NCBI GenBank assembly: GCA_016182905.1
Contig: JACPFR010000004.1
Location: 62,001 to 126,000 of the forward strand
Length of the DNA stretch: 64,000 bases
Direction: 5' to 3'
Source: Elusimicrobiota bacterium
Lineage (GTDB): Bacteria; Elusimicrobiota; Elusimicrobia; UBA1565; UBA9628
Below, in pieces: positions 44,949 to 52,874 of this stretch. A program made the position numbers and the translations under genes. A model generated the notes under the pieces. It saw nothing but the letters and a program-made list of their open reading frames with translations, had not been told where the DNA came from and searched no databases. Each line of letters begins with the position of its first letter. The stretch's first letter is position 1.

Positions 44949-46907
44949 CTAGAACCTCACAGCAGTGCCCGCGAGAAGCCGGAAACCGGGCGTTGAGAAT
45001 CCGAAGGCCTCCTCGTAGCGCCGGTCGAAGAGGTTCTCAGCGCGCGCGAAGAGCCGGACTTCAGGACGGCCGGAGTAGACGATCGCCGTCGCCGTCAAGT
45101 CGGTCTTGACATAGCCCGGGAGCGAGACACGTCGCGGGTTGTTGACGCCGAGGGACCAGTCCTGGTCGAGCGAACGGCCCTGGAGCGTGGCGTTGGCGTT
45201 GACGCTGAATCTCTTTCCCGCCACATCGAGCGTTACTGCGCCGCGGTGCTTCGGTCGGCGCAGGAGCTGCTGACCGGGAGGAAAGCTCGTGCCGCCCACG
45301 CCGCCATCGGCCAGGGCCTTGGTCTCGAGGTAGGTGTGCGATAGTGATAAGGTGGTCACCAGCTCCTGCGGCCACTTGAGGCGTCCTCGGACGGTCGTCT
45401 CAAAGCCCGCCGATTCCGCCGACTGGATGTTGACGTTCATCGGAGCGACGCGCGCGATGAGGTCCGTGTACTGATTGGAAAAGTACGTGGCGTTAAGCTC
45501 CACCGCGTTGTCCAAGAGGTATTGATCAAGCCCCGCCTCCCAGGTCTCCACGCGCTCGGGCCGGAGGTCAGGATTGCCGACGGTGGTGCCGCCGCCGAAC
45601 GTCTGAAAAAAACTCGGTTCGGTGATACCCTTGGCCCAGCTCCCGCGCACCTTGGTGCCTGTCTTGGCCACGAAGACGCCTCCCGATAGGCGGGGGATCG
45701 TCGCTCGTCCGAACGTCTGGTTGTCCTCGAAACGAACGCCCGGTGTCAGAAAGGCCGCGTCTTTCCAGTTGAGCTGCGTCTGGAGATAATAAGCGTGGTT
45801 CTCTCGCCCGATGTCGGTGGCTTGCGCCGTCGTCACGTTCGCCGCGGAGATATTGCGCCGAGTCTCCTCCAGCGTCTCCCGTTCCCAGGCGATGCCTGCG
45901 ATCATTTCAGAACGGATGGAGGCGAACTCGGGCAGTCGCACATTCCAGGAATAGTCGACGGACCGGCGCCCCTCCAGCGTCTGGATTTGAAGATCCGTCG
46001 TATCGACGCCGGGGTCTCTGGGGTCCTTCTGGAAGCGGTGCTCCTGGTTGACGCCGAGCTGGAGGCGATGGGTCCAGGCCTCGTGGACGGGCAAAGTCAG
46101 GTCGGCGCCGATCGTCGTTCGCTTCGTCCGTCGGAACTGTCTCGGGTCGAGCGCGGCCTGCAGGCGGTCGCCGGCCAATTCCGTGGGGAATTTGAACTCT
46201 CCGTCGCTGTAATTGCCCGTCAGGGACAGGTCGAGCTTGTCGTAGAGCTTCTGTTGCAGGGAACCGGACAGGCCCAGGGAGTTGTAGCCGTTGTTGATGG
46301 GGAGGAATCCCTTTGAATCCACCTTGGACACGCCGATGGAATATCCGCCGTTATCGCCGGCGCCAGCCGAGAGCGAGAGCTTCTCCTCGAAGGTGCGGTA
46401 GCTGCCTCCGGCGACGCTGACGTCCACGCGCGGTGCGCCGCGGCCCTTTTTCGTGATGATATGGATGACCGACCCGATGGCGTCCGATCCATATAGGGCA
46501 CTAGCAGCGCCCCGAACGACCTCGATTCTCTCAATGTTCGCCAGCGAGAGGTCGGCAAAGTCGAAAGTCCCGCCCGAGCGATTGACCCTCACGCCATCGA
46601 TAAGCACCAGGTTATGGTTGGCGCTGCCGCCGCGGGAGAAGATCGAGACCGTACCGCCCCGGCTGCCCGTTTGGGTCACGCTCAGTCCCGCCACGTCCCG
46701 CAGAAGCTCGTGAACCTCGGTGACCTGCTGGCGCGAGATTTCCTCGGACGTGATGACCTGGACCGACTGCGTGGCCCGCTTCTTGGAGAGCGGCGTCTTC
46801 GACGCCGTGACCACCACTTCTTCCAATTCAGCTCCATCGTCCGAGGCGGCGGCACCGGCCGCAGCCCCGTAGGCGAGCAATAGCGCGCAGATGAATCGCT
46901 TATACAT
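44949..46907 (-). CDS. btuB: BtuB-like TonB-dependent outer-membrane receptor
   Basis: A 652-residue outer-membrane receptor. The order is signal peptide (1-21), TonB box EEVVVTAS (about 29-36), plug domain (about 50-160; LRDVAGLSV, VLIDGVRVN, RGAASALYGSDAIG) and a 22-strand barrel ending in Phe (LAGTAVRF). Context in the riboswitch-controlled operon with btuFCD and tonB makes cobalamin the likely ligand. AAGGAG precedes the ATG; it overlaps cobT by 8 bp. Confidence 0.92.
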   Translation of the reverse strand: MYKRFICALLLAYGAAAGAAASDDGAELEEVVVTASKTPLSKKRATQSVQVITSEEISRQQVTEVHELLRDVAGLSVTQTGSRGGTVSIFSRGGSANHNLVLIDGVRVNRSGGTFDFADLSLANIERIEVVRGAASALYGSDAIGSVIHIITKKGRGAPRVDVSVAGGSYRTFEEKLSLSAGAGDNGGYSIGVSKVDSKGFLPINNGYNSLGLSGSLQQKLYDKLDLSLTGNYSDGEFKFPTELAGDRLQAALDPRQFRRTKRTTIGADLTLPVHEAWTHRLQLGVNQEHRFQKDPRDPGVDTTDLQIQTLEGRRSVDYSWNVRLPEFASIRSEMIAGIAWERETLEETRRNISAANVTTAQATDIGRENHAYYLQTQLNWKDAAFLTPGVRFEDNQTFGRATIPRLSGGVFVAKTGTKVRGSWAKGITEPSFFQTFGGGTTVGNPDLRPERVETWEAGLDQYLLDNAVELNATYFSNQYTDLIARVAPMNVNIQSAESAGFETTVRGRLKWPQELVTTLSLSHTYLETKALADGGVGGTSFPPGQQLLRRPKHRGAVTLDVAGKRFSVNANATLQGRSLDQDWSLGVNNPRRVSLPGYVKTDLTATAIVYSGRPEVRLFARAENLFDRRYEEAFGFSTPGFRLLAGTAVRF

Positions 46908-47976
46908 GGGAAGGCTCCTTGTCGGTCGTTTTCTCGGCGACGCCGGCCTGATCGAAAGTCGCCATCTCGTTGTAGACGGCGCAGCTCGCGCGCAGTATCG
47001 GTATGGCGAGCGCGGCTCCGGTCCCTTCGCCCAGTCGCATCCCGAAGTCGAACAGGACGGTCAGCCCAAGCTCTCGCAGCAGGCGCTGATGGCCGCGCTC
47101 AACCGACATATGAGAAGCGCTCAGGTAATGCACGGCATCGGGCGCGATCCGGCAAGCGACGAGAGCGGCCGCCGAGGCGATGAAGCCGTCGACGAGCACC
47201 GGCGTGCGCGTCGCCGCACCGGCCAGCACGACGCCGACGAGGCCCGCGATCTCAAATCCCCCCACCTGGGCGAGAATCGAGATCGGATCGGCGGGATTCA
47301 GCTTGCGGAAGGCCAGCGCGCGGCGGATCACTTCGATCTTCTTCTTGAGGCCGTCCGCGTCCACGCCCGTGCCACGGCCGGTCACTTCTTCCGGTGAAGC
47401 CCCGGTGAGAGCCGCCGTGAGGGCGCTTGCAGCCGTGCTGTTGCCGATACCCATCTCGCCGAGGGCGAATAGCCCCGCGCCATTCTCCTTGGCTGCCAAG
47501 GCGATTCGCGCGCCCTCGATGATGGCACGGAGCGCCTGCTCGCGGCTCATGGCGGGGCCTTGGGCCATATTCGCCGTGCCGCGGGCGATCTTCACGTCGA
47601 TAAGGCCGGGCGCCGGCTTCAGATCGCCCGCCACGCCGAAGTCCGCCACAACGACGTCGGCTCCGGCCTGCTTCGCCAAGGCGTTAATGGCGGCGCCGCC
47701 AGCGAGGAAATTCAGAACCATCTGGGCCGTGACCTCCTGGGGATAGGCGCTCACCCCCTCCGCCGCGACGCCGTGATCCGCCGCGAAAGTGAAGACGACC
47801 GGGCGCTCGATGGACAATGGGAACGTCCCGGTGACGGACGCCAGCCATCGGGCAAGTACCTCAAGCCGTCCAAGGCTGCCTTGGGGCTTCGTGAGCCGAT
47901 CGAGCCGCTGCTGAGCCTTTTCGGCCGCGGCGGCGTCCGTGGGTCCTATCTGCGAGAGAATCTCTTCGAGAGTCAT
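46900..47976 (-). CDS. cobT: Nicotinate-nucleotide--dimethylbenzimidazole phosphoribosyltransferase
   Basis: A 358-residue CobT that makes alpha-ribazole 5'-phosphate from dimethylbenzimidazole and nicotinate mononucleotide. It has FTFAADHGVAAEGVSAYP, GEMGIGNSTAASAL and the catalytic Glu region MRLGEGTGAALA. With BluB present, the lower ligand can be both made and activated. AAGGAG precedes the ATG, which overlaps the cobU stop (ATGA). Confidence 0.94.
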   Translation of the reverse strand: MTLEEILSQIGPTDAAAAEKAQQRLDRLTKPQGSLGRLEVLARWLASVTGTFPLSIERPVVFTFAADHGVAAEGVSAYPQEVTAQMVLNFLAGGAAINALAKQAGADVVVADFGVAGDLKPAPGLIDVKIARGTANMAQGPAMSREQALRAIIEGARIALAAKENGAGLFALGEMGIGNSTAASALTAALTGASPEEVTGRGTGVDADGLKKKIEVIRRALAFRKLNPADPISILAQVGGFEIAGLVGVVLAGAATRTPVLVDGFIASAAALVACRIAPDAVHYLSASHMSVERGHQRLLRELGLTVLFDFGMRLGEGTGAALAIPILRASCAVYNEMATFDQAGVAEKTTDKEPSHV

Positions 47977-48512
47977 GTAAGGCTCCTTACCGAGGACTGA
48001 GCTTTGAGAGAAAGCGGAATGCCGGCCGCGACGAGCCAGACGTTCTGGGCCAATCGGGCCGCTATCTGGTTCGCGCTGCCCGCGAGGTCGCGAAACGCCC
48101 TTCCAAGCGGCGTCTCCGGGACGATCCCGAACCCCACCTCATTGGATACGACGATGATGGGCAACGGGGAGCTCTGAGCGTACCGGCAAAATCGCTCGAC
48201 CCGATCCAGGATCGAGTCTTGGTCCTCTCCTTTAATAAGAGCCTCGGACAGGTAGAGAGTAAGGCAGTCGATCAGCGCGGCGTCCGCCTTACCCTCGTGC
48301 GGATCGAGGGCGCGCGTCAAATCAGCAGGGTGCTCGATCGTGATCCATCCGGAGGGCCTCTCGAGGCGGTGCCTCGCGACCTTGTCGAACATCTCCCCAT
48401 CGCGAGGAACACACGTCGCGACAAAGACCACCGACACGCCGTGTTCATGCGCCAGGGCGAGGGCATGACGACTCTTGCCGCTGCGCGCGCCGCCGAGAAC
48501 GAGAGTCAACAT
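47973..48512 (-). CDS. cobU: Adenosylcobinamide kinase / guanylyltransferase
   Basis: A 179-residue bifunctional CobU. It has the P-loop GGARSGKS (7-14), FVATCVPRDGEM, the DCLTLYLS Walker-B-like motif and the C-terminal VVSNEVGFGIVPETPLGRAFRD. It phosphorylates and then GMP-activates cobinamide. Overlaps the phosphatase gene by 7 bp. Confidence 0.94.
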   Translation of the reverse strand: MLTLVLGGARSGKSRHALALAHEHGVSVVFVATCVPRDGEMFDKVARHRLERPSGWITIEHPADLTRALDPHEGKADAALIDCLTLYLSEALIKGEDQDSILDRVERFCRYAQSSPLPIIVVSNEVGFGIVPETPLGRAFRDLAGSANQIAARLAQNVWLVAAGIPLSLKAQSSVRSLT

Positions 48513-49075
48513 GGGAGGATCTTCCGAAGCGGCACATCGATCGGCCGCAAGCTTCCTAAACGCGGCACGTGATCAAAGAACTCGTTGTCAGGACGTCCAA
48601 GGAGCTCCAGGCCGATCACGGCGAGCGGTCCTCCGTGCGCTATGATGAGAACGCAATCGTCCGACGCGGATTGCGCATGTTCGCTTAGGAAGGCGCGCAC
48701 GCGGTGGCGCAACGATGAGAATGGCTCGCCCGCGGGAATGTCGACCCGGGATGGGTCGGAGAGCCAGGTGGAAATGAGTTGAGGCCAGCCGCGCTCGATC
48801 TCAGCGTACGTAAGGCCTTCCCACGTCCCGAAATCGACCTCGCGCAAGCGATCGTCGACTAACAGCGGGACGCCCCGGCCGTTGAGAGCGATCTGAGCCG
48901 TCTCACGGGCGCGCAGCAACGAACTGGTGAAGCAGGCCGCAATGGGATACGGAGCGATGACGTGGGCCAGCGCCGCAGCCTGCTCCCGTCCCTTTGCCGT
49001 CAGCGGCGCGTCGGTCCGTCCGCAATACGTGCCGGAGGCCGTGCATTCGCCGTGGCGAGCCAACAACAGCGTCAT
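48506..49075 (-). CDS. cobC: Alpha-ribazole phosphatase (histidine phosphatase family)
   Basis: A 189-residue phosphoglycerate-mutase-fold phosphatase with the catalytic RHG (LLLARHGECTASG), a substrate loop FGTWEGLTY and the second His in IAHGGPLAV. As the first gene of the B12 operon it is assigned to removing the 5'-phosphate of alpha-ribazole or cobalamin. The start is ATG 49075, just after the riboswitch terminator; the longer frame would run into the terminator. Confidence 0.88.
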   Translation of the reverse strand: MTLLLARHGECTASGTYCGRTDAPLTAKGREQAAALAHVIAPYPIAACFTSSLLRARETAQIALNGRGVPLLVDDRLREVDFGTWEGLTYAEIERGWPQLISTWLSDPSRVDIPAGEPFSSLRHRVRAFLSEHAQSASDDCVLIIAHGGPLAVIGLELLGRPDNEFFDHVPRLGSLRPIDVPLRKILPC

Positions 49076-49110
49076 CGCCCGGCGTCCATATGCGTCATCA
49101 GGTGGCTTAA

Positions 49111-49152
49111 AATAAAAAATCCTCAATCGCAAAAACAAAGCGATTAAGGATT
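49111..49152 (-). terminator. Intrinsic terminator of the cobalamin riboswitch
   Basis: Stem of 13 bp: 49140-49152 with 49118-49130 (AATCCTTAATCGC/GCGATTGAGGATT, one G-U pair), loop of 9 nt, then TTTTATT on the minus strand. It stands between the riboswitch and the first gene, so ligand binding likely favours termination. Confidence 0.85.
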
Positions 49153-49250
49153 GCACCCGACTAGACTTCGTCCCTAACTCTGCGCGTGGAGCCCGTTAAC
49201 GAATCCGCGGGCCAGCTATTCTTCCCGTAAGAGGAAGAACGCGCAACTCA

Positions 49251-49408
49251 CATAGGCAGGTATTCTGACTCCTGAATCATCCTCCCCTCAACCCTTCCCA
49301 GCGAAACGCAACCAGTGGGCAACATTTGAGGTTCGTCCTCAGTTACAGCGGCGGGACCGTCTCCGATTTGCACGGAGTTCTCTTTTGAGGCCCTTTCGGG
49401 CCACCTAT
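49251..49408 (-). promoter_or_regulatory. Cobalamin riboswitch
   Basis: On the minus strand the conserved elements occur in order: AGGTGGCCC at the 5' end, GTGCAAATCGGAG, ACGGTCCCGCCGCTGTAA, the B12-box-like GCCCACTGG (49312-49320), GCTGGGAAGG, GGATGATTC, and AGTCAGAATACCTGCC at the 3' end. It controls the whole downstream B12 operon. Confidence 0.95.
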
Positions 49409-49433
49409 GAAAATATATGAAAGAACTACAGGC

Positions 49434-49462
49434 ATCTTATATTTTGTTCCAGCCATTGTCAA
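49434..49462 (-). promoter_or_regulatory. Sigma-70-type promoter of the B12 operon
   Basis: TTGACA (49457-49462), a 17-nt spacer, TAAGAT (49434-49439). The start site would be near 49427, about 19 nt before the riboswitch. Confidence 0.85.
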
Positions 49463-49569
49463 ATTTCGGCAGGCACTACTCACCCGTCGCGTAAACTGAC
49501 GGATATCCGAACGATAGCTGTTGCGGCAAGTCAAAAAAGCGGGTGTCCAAAAAGTGTCCATAGCCCCTC

Positions 49570-49621
49570 AAAAAGCAGAAAACCCGGTCAAAGCCGAACG
49601 GAAGGCTTGAACCGGGTTCTC
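49570..49621 (-). terminator. Intrinsic terminator after tRNA-Ala
   Basis: Stem 49611-49621 with 49578-49588 (one G-U pair), followed by five T on the minus strand. Closely similar to the copy at 26729-26784, differing by a handful of bases. Confidence 0.8.
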
Positions 49622-49641
49622 GTCGAGAAACGCGAATAAAC

Positions 49642-49717
49642 TGGTGGACCTTAGCGGGATCGAACCGCTGACCTCCTGCATGCCATGCAGGCGCTCTCCC
49701 AGCTGAGCTAAAGGCCC
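49642..49717 (-). tRNA. tRNA-Ala (anticodon GGC)
   Basis: A full cloverleaf on the minus strand: acceptor GGGCCTT/AAGGTCC, anticodon loop ATGGCAT, T arm GCGGTTCGATCCCGC, and an encoded CCA. The 3' 49 bp recur at 26897-26945, marking this gene as the island's integration site. Confidence 0.95.
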
Positions 49718-49755
49718 GTAGATATCATTCTACCAGATTGGAGCGATACTCTCAA

Positions 49756-50442
49756 CTACTCGCGCGAGGGGCTGAGGCCGGAGCGGCGAGGCCGGCCGTC
49801 GGGCCCGTAGCCGTCATAGCCCGCGGGAACGGACACCGGGCCCGAGATATCCACCGTGTCTCGGCCGTCCGACCCGCCGCCGTCGAACATCTTGTCGAGT
49901 TGGCCGAAGCGGTCGTACGTCGACTCGCGGCCCGTCGGCTTGACCTCGCCGCGCGCGCGCAGGGCCGCGATGAGGCTCCGGTCCCCCCGGCCGTCGGCCT
50001 CGCGCAGGAGCTTGGCGGTGTTCTTGCCGAGACCCGCCTTCCGCGTCTCGAGGCCGTCGAGCACCTCCCGAAACTGCTCGGGCCGGGCGAGCGCGTGGGC
50101 CAGCAGGAGAGCGGACGCGCGCTGCGGCTCCATCGGCTCCTTGCCGAGCGAGGCCCGAAGGGCCGCGGGAGAGCTCACGCCGGCGCCGACCACCGCGATC
50201 TCGAGGTAATCCCGCACCGCCCTCGGGGCGGTCATCGCCGCGACGGAGCGCAGGTGGAGATCGAAGGAATCGAGCAGGCGCGAGCCGAAGAACGGGTCGG
50301 CGGCCAGCGACCGCGACACCATGCCGAGATAGGCGCCCGAGTAGCCGGTGGCGGGAGCCGCGTGGGCGTCGACGGGGCCGGCCGGGCCGGCGGAGGCGCG
50401 GATCGCGCAAAATATGAGGACGATGAGCAGCGGGCCTTTCAC
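49756..50442 (-). CDS. Exported protein of unknown function
   Basis: A 228-residue protein with a signal peptide (about 1-19). The middle is helical and repeats a pattern of charged helices (about 50-160); the last 50 residues are rich in Gly, Asp and Ser and probably disordered. No family recognised. It sits directly outside the island, upstream of tRNA-Ala in the same direction. Confidence 0.6.
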   Translation of the reverse strand: MKGPLLIVLIFCAIRASAGPAGPVDAHAAPATGYSGAYLGMVSRSLAADPFFGSRLLDSFDLHLRSVAAMTAPRAVRDYLEIAVVGAGVSSPAALRASLGKEPMEPQRASALLLAHALARPEQFREVLDGLETRKAGLGKNTAKLLREADGRGDRSLIAALRARGEVKPTGRESTYDRFGQLDKMFDGGGSDGRDTVDISGPVSVPAGYDGYGPDGRPRRSGLSPSRE

Positions 50443-50447
50443 GACAG

Positions 50448-50523
50448 GAGGATAGCCCCGGATCGATCCGGAATCAAGGGGGCGCTCCGCGCTCCTTCAG
50501 ATGGAGGGCTATCCTCAAGGATA
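50448..50523. terminator. Nested inverted repeats between the Nudix gene and the exported-protein gene
   Basis: AGGATAGCCC (50448 on) and GGGCTATCCT (near 50505) can pair at long range. CTATCC/GGATAG (50508-50523) and a CGGATCGATCCG palindrome can pair locally. Alternative structures are possible; no T-run follows. Confidence 0.35.
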
Positions 50524-50542
50524 GTCGCGGCGATGCGGTATG

Positions 50543-50956
50543 CTAACCCAGCAGGCCGGGCAGGCGCCGGGAGAACTCCACCTCGGCGGGGAACATCTCT
50601 TCAAGCGGCAGGTCGCCGACCTCGCGCCAGAACAGCTCGAGCACGTCGTCGCCGTTGCCGGCCAGGCGCAGGTCGCCGGACACCCGCTCGACGAGCCAGT
50701 ACACGGACACGATCTGGATCGGGGCGGCCGTGGACAGGTGCGCCTCCTGGTTGGCGTACAAGGTCCGCACGGGCCGGATCTCGAGGCCGGTCTCCTCGCG
50801 GAACTCGCGGCGCAGGGCGTCGCCCGGGGCCTCCTCGATCTCGATGCCTCCCCCGGGGAAGTTGATGAAGGTGCCGCCGCCGAAGCGCGAGCGGGCGAGG
50901 AGGACCTTGTCCCCCTCCCGCAGCACGCCGTAGACGCGGCAGGAGAAGCGTCTCAC
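50543..50956 (-). CDS. Nudix hydrolase
   Basis: A 137-residue Nudix protein with the complete box in the segment from GGGIEIEEAPGDALRREF to REETGLEI. Nudix enzymes split nucleoside diphosphates linked to another group; the substrate is not predictable. The start overlaps the stop of the metallo-beta-lactamase-fold gene (ATGA-like), so the two are coupled. Confidence 0.88.
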   Translation of the reverse strand: MRRFSCRVYGVLREGDKVLLARSRFGGGTFINFPGGGIEIEEAPGDALRREFREETGLEIRPVRTLYANQEAHLSTAAPIQIVSVYWLVERVSGDLRLAGNGDDVLELFWREVGDLPLEEMFPAEVEFSRRLPGLLG

Positions 50957-51546
50957 GCGCCCTTGTTCAGGAAGGCGACGACGGCGGTCTTGGCGTCGCC
51001 GAGCAGCGGGTCGCCGTCGCCGACGAGCAGGTGGTCGAAGTCGTAGGTCCGCAGGAGCTCGAGCGAGCGCTTGAGCGCGGCGGGATCGTCCTGCTTCTCC
51101 ACGGGAACGGTCTTCAATCTTCCATGGGGCGCGATCAGCGCGTCGCCGAGAAGGAACAGCCGCCGTTCGGGCCAGTAGAGGGCGATCTCACCCGGCGATT
51201 TTCCGGGAAGGTGCACGCACAGAAGGCCGCAGATCGAGTCCCCGTCCTTGACCGTCTTCTCGGGGACGATCCCCGCCTCCTCGACCTCCGCGGCATGGAG
51301 CACGGTCGGGATCTTCCAGCGCTCGAGCACCGCCCCGCGCTCCCGCAGGTGGTTCCTGTTGGTGATCACGAGCGCGTCGGGCTTGAGGCCCGCGGCCTCG
51401 AGATAGGCCAGGTCGTCGTCCGAGAACGGCACGGGGTCGACGATGACGGTCCCCCCGGCGGTCTTGAGGAGGTGGCCGTTGAAGTTGAACCTCTTCTCGG
51501 GGTTGAACGAGGACCAGCAGTACGCGCCTTCGGCGAGTTGGATCAT
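50953..51546 (-). CDS. Metallo-beta-lactamase-fold protein with a degenerate metal site
   Basis: A 197-residue protein with the beta-lactamase fold pattern (TVIVDPVPFSDDD, then LLGDALI). Where active members have HxHxDH it reads TNRNHLRE, and the later His position reads LPGKSPGE. Most zinc ligands are therefore missing. It may bind rather than cut its ligand, or use a reduced site. No TACACT-type promoter is seen on this strand; the divergent gene's promoter is adjacent. Confidence 0.75.
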   Translation of the reverse strand: MIQLAEGAYCWSSFNPEKRFNFNGHLLKTAGGTVIVDPVPFSDDDLAYLEAAGLKPDALVITNRNHLRERGAVLERWKIPTVLHAAEVEEAGIVPEKTVKDGDSICGLLCVHLPGKSPGEIALYWPERRLFLLGDALIAPHGRLKTVPVEKQDDPAALKRSLELLRTYDFDHLLVGDGDPLLGDAKTAVVAFLNKGA

Positions 51547-51578
51547 GGATTGAGCCTCTCTCGATGATAACTTTTTCG

Positions 51579-51584
51579 TACACT
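51579..51584 (+). promoter_or_regulatory. -10 box, leaderless geometry, before the binding-protein gene
   Basis: TACACT ends 6 nt before ATG 51591. The same hexamer and spacing occur before the hicB-like gene at 15280-15285. No Shine-Dalgarno sequence is visible. Confidence 0.55.
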
Positions 51585-51590
51585 GGGGTC

Positions 51591-52724
51591 ATGCTCCGCC
51601 GGACCGGCCTCGCCGCCGTCATGGCCCTCGCCTGCGCCTGCTCGCCCGAGGGCGGAGGACCCGTCCGCCTCCTCGTCGCCGTGCCGATCACCGGGGACAT
51701 GGCCGCCTCGGGGCAGGGCGTGGAGCGCGGGGTGCGGATGGCCGTCGAGGACGAGACGGCGCTGGGCGGTCTTCCCGCCGTCGAGGTGACGGTCTCCGAC
51801 GACCGCTCCGACCCCTTCGAGGCCGCCTCCGTCGCCCGCCGGGCCGTGGACGACCCGCGCGTGTTCGCCGTCGTCGGCCATCTGACGTCGGGCTGCGCCA
51901 TCGAGGCGTCGCGCGTCTACGCGCAGGCACCGCTGGCGATGATCACCCCGTCGGCCACCGCGACCGCGCTGACGGCCCAGCAGGACCGTCCGGACTGGGG
52001 CGGAGAGCGCGTCGTGTTCCGCCTTCCCCCTTCGGACGCGATGCAGGGAGAGTTCGCCGCGGACTACGCCGTCAAGCGTCTCGCCTTGAAGAGCTTCTTC
52101 CTCGTCCACGACCGCTCGCCCTATGGCCTCGGCCTGGCCGAGACCTTCCGTGCGGCCGTCGAGCGCAAAGGAGGCTCGGTCTCCGCCTTCGAGGCCGTCT
52201 CCCTCGGGGACAAGGATTTCTCCGCCGTCGCCAAGGAGATCGCGGCGGCGCGCCCGGACGCGGTGTTCTACGGCGGGATCTACATGGAGGCGGGACTGCT
52301 CATCAAGCAGGCCCGGGCCGCCGGCTATCGCGGCGCGTTCCTCTCGGGCGACGCGACCAAGAACCGCGACTTCTTCGACATCGCGGGGCCGGCCGGGGAC
52401 GGCGCCTACATCTCGGTCGGGGGCGTGCCCGTCGAGGCCCTGCCCAGCGCCGCCGACTTCGTCGAGCGCTATCAGAAGCGCTGGGCGGGCGCCCAGCCCC
52501 GGGCCTACGACCACTACGGCTACGAGGCCGCGCGCGTCGCGCTCGACGCCCTGCGCAAGGCGGGCTCCCCCGACCGGAGGCTGGTCCTCGACGCCGTGCG
52601 CAAGACCCACCTGCGCGCCATGGTCGGAGACATCTCCTTCGACGCGAAGGGCGACACTTTGCGCGGCATCGTCACCATGACGAAGGCCGACTTCGCCCGC
52701 AAGAAGTTCGAAGTCGCGTACTGA
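51591..52724 (+). CDS. Branched-chain amino-acid-type ABC substrate-binding lipoprotein
   Basis: A 377-residue periplasmic-binding protein of the LivJ/Leu-Ile-Val type. The lipobox is LACAC (Cys near 17). It has VAVPITGDMAASGQGVERG, VGHLTSGCAIEAS and FLVHDRSPYGLGLAETF, typical of the family. No permease or ATPase genes are beside it, so it may serve a transporter encoded elsewhere or act as a sensor. An in-frame frame from 51564 is rejected because the -10 box lies inside it. Confidence 0.85.
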   Translation: MLRRTGLAAVMALACACSPEGGGPVRLLVAVPITGDMAASGQGVERGVRMAVEDETALGGLPAVEVTVSDDRSDPFEAASVARRAVDDPRVFAVVGHLTSGCAIEASRVYAQAPLAMITPSATATALTAQQDRPDWGGERVVFRLPPSDAMQGEFAADYAVKRLALKSFFLVHDRSPYGLGLAETFRAAVERKGGSVSAFEAVSLGDKDFSAVAKEIAAARPDAVFYGGIYMEAGLLIKQARAAGYRGAFLSGDATKNRDFFDIAGPAGDGAYISVGGVPVEALPSAADFVERYQKRWAGAQPRAYDHYGYEAARVALDALRKAGSPDRRLVLDAVRKTHLRAMVGDISFDAKGDTLRGIVTMTKADFARKKFEVAY

Positions 52725-52727
52725 CGT

Positions 52728-52773
52728 CAAAAAAAGCCGCCGGCCTCCTTTCGGAGACCGGCGGCATTTCTTT
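52728..52773. terminator. Bidirectional intrinsic terminator
   Basis: Stem GCCGCCGG (52736-52743) with CCGGCGGC (52758-52765), with an inner CTCC/GGAG pairing and a TTTC loop. TTTCTTT follows on the plus strand and a T-run (complement of 52728-52735) on the minus strand, serving the binding-protein gene and the tRNA-Leu/secG side. Confidence 0.85.
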
Positions 52774-52778
52774 GATCT

Positions 52779-52862
52779 TGCACGAGGGGGGACTCGAACC
52801 CCCAAACCCTTTCGGGCGTACGCACCTCAAGCGTATGTGTCTGCCAGTTCCACCACCCGTGC
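52779..52862 (-). tRNA. tRNA-Leu (anticodon GAG)
   Basis: An 84-nt minus-strand gene with acceptor GCACGGG/CTCGTGC, anticodon loop TTGAGGT, a long variable arm (CGCCCGAAAGGGTT region) and T arm GGGGGTTCGAGTCCCCC. The CCA is not encoded, unlike the tRNA-Ala here. It lies 12 bp after secG. Confidence 0.95.
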
Positions 52863-52874
52863 GCGGGTTTGCGT

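Larger units (their letters stand above)
26897..49690. mobile_element. 22.8-kb genomic island at tRNA-Ala carrying the B12 operon
   Basis: The ends are direct 49-bp repeats of the tRNA-Ala 3' part, with the intact tRNA at the right. The content is a single metabolic theme (cobalamin), one strand and one promoter. Just inside each end lies an imperfect copy of a 20-21-bp sequence (GGTGTCC...GTGTCCATA; 27030-27049 and 49542-49562). No integrase or relaxase gene is present, so the element appears fixed or moved by functions elsewhere. The stretch 26946-27117 has no gene and is AT-richer than the surroundings. Confidence 0.7.

Noticed and set aside
49343-49561. Small minus-strand frame over the riboswitch and promoter
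   Set aside because: It overlaps the cobalamin riboswitch and the TTGACA/TAAGAT promoter, and its translation has no family features.
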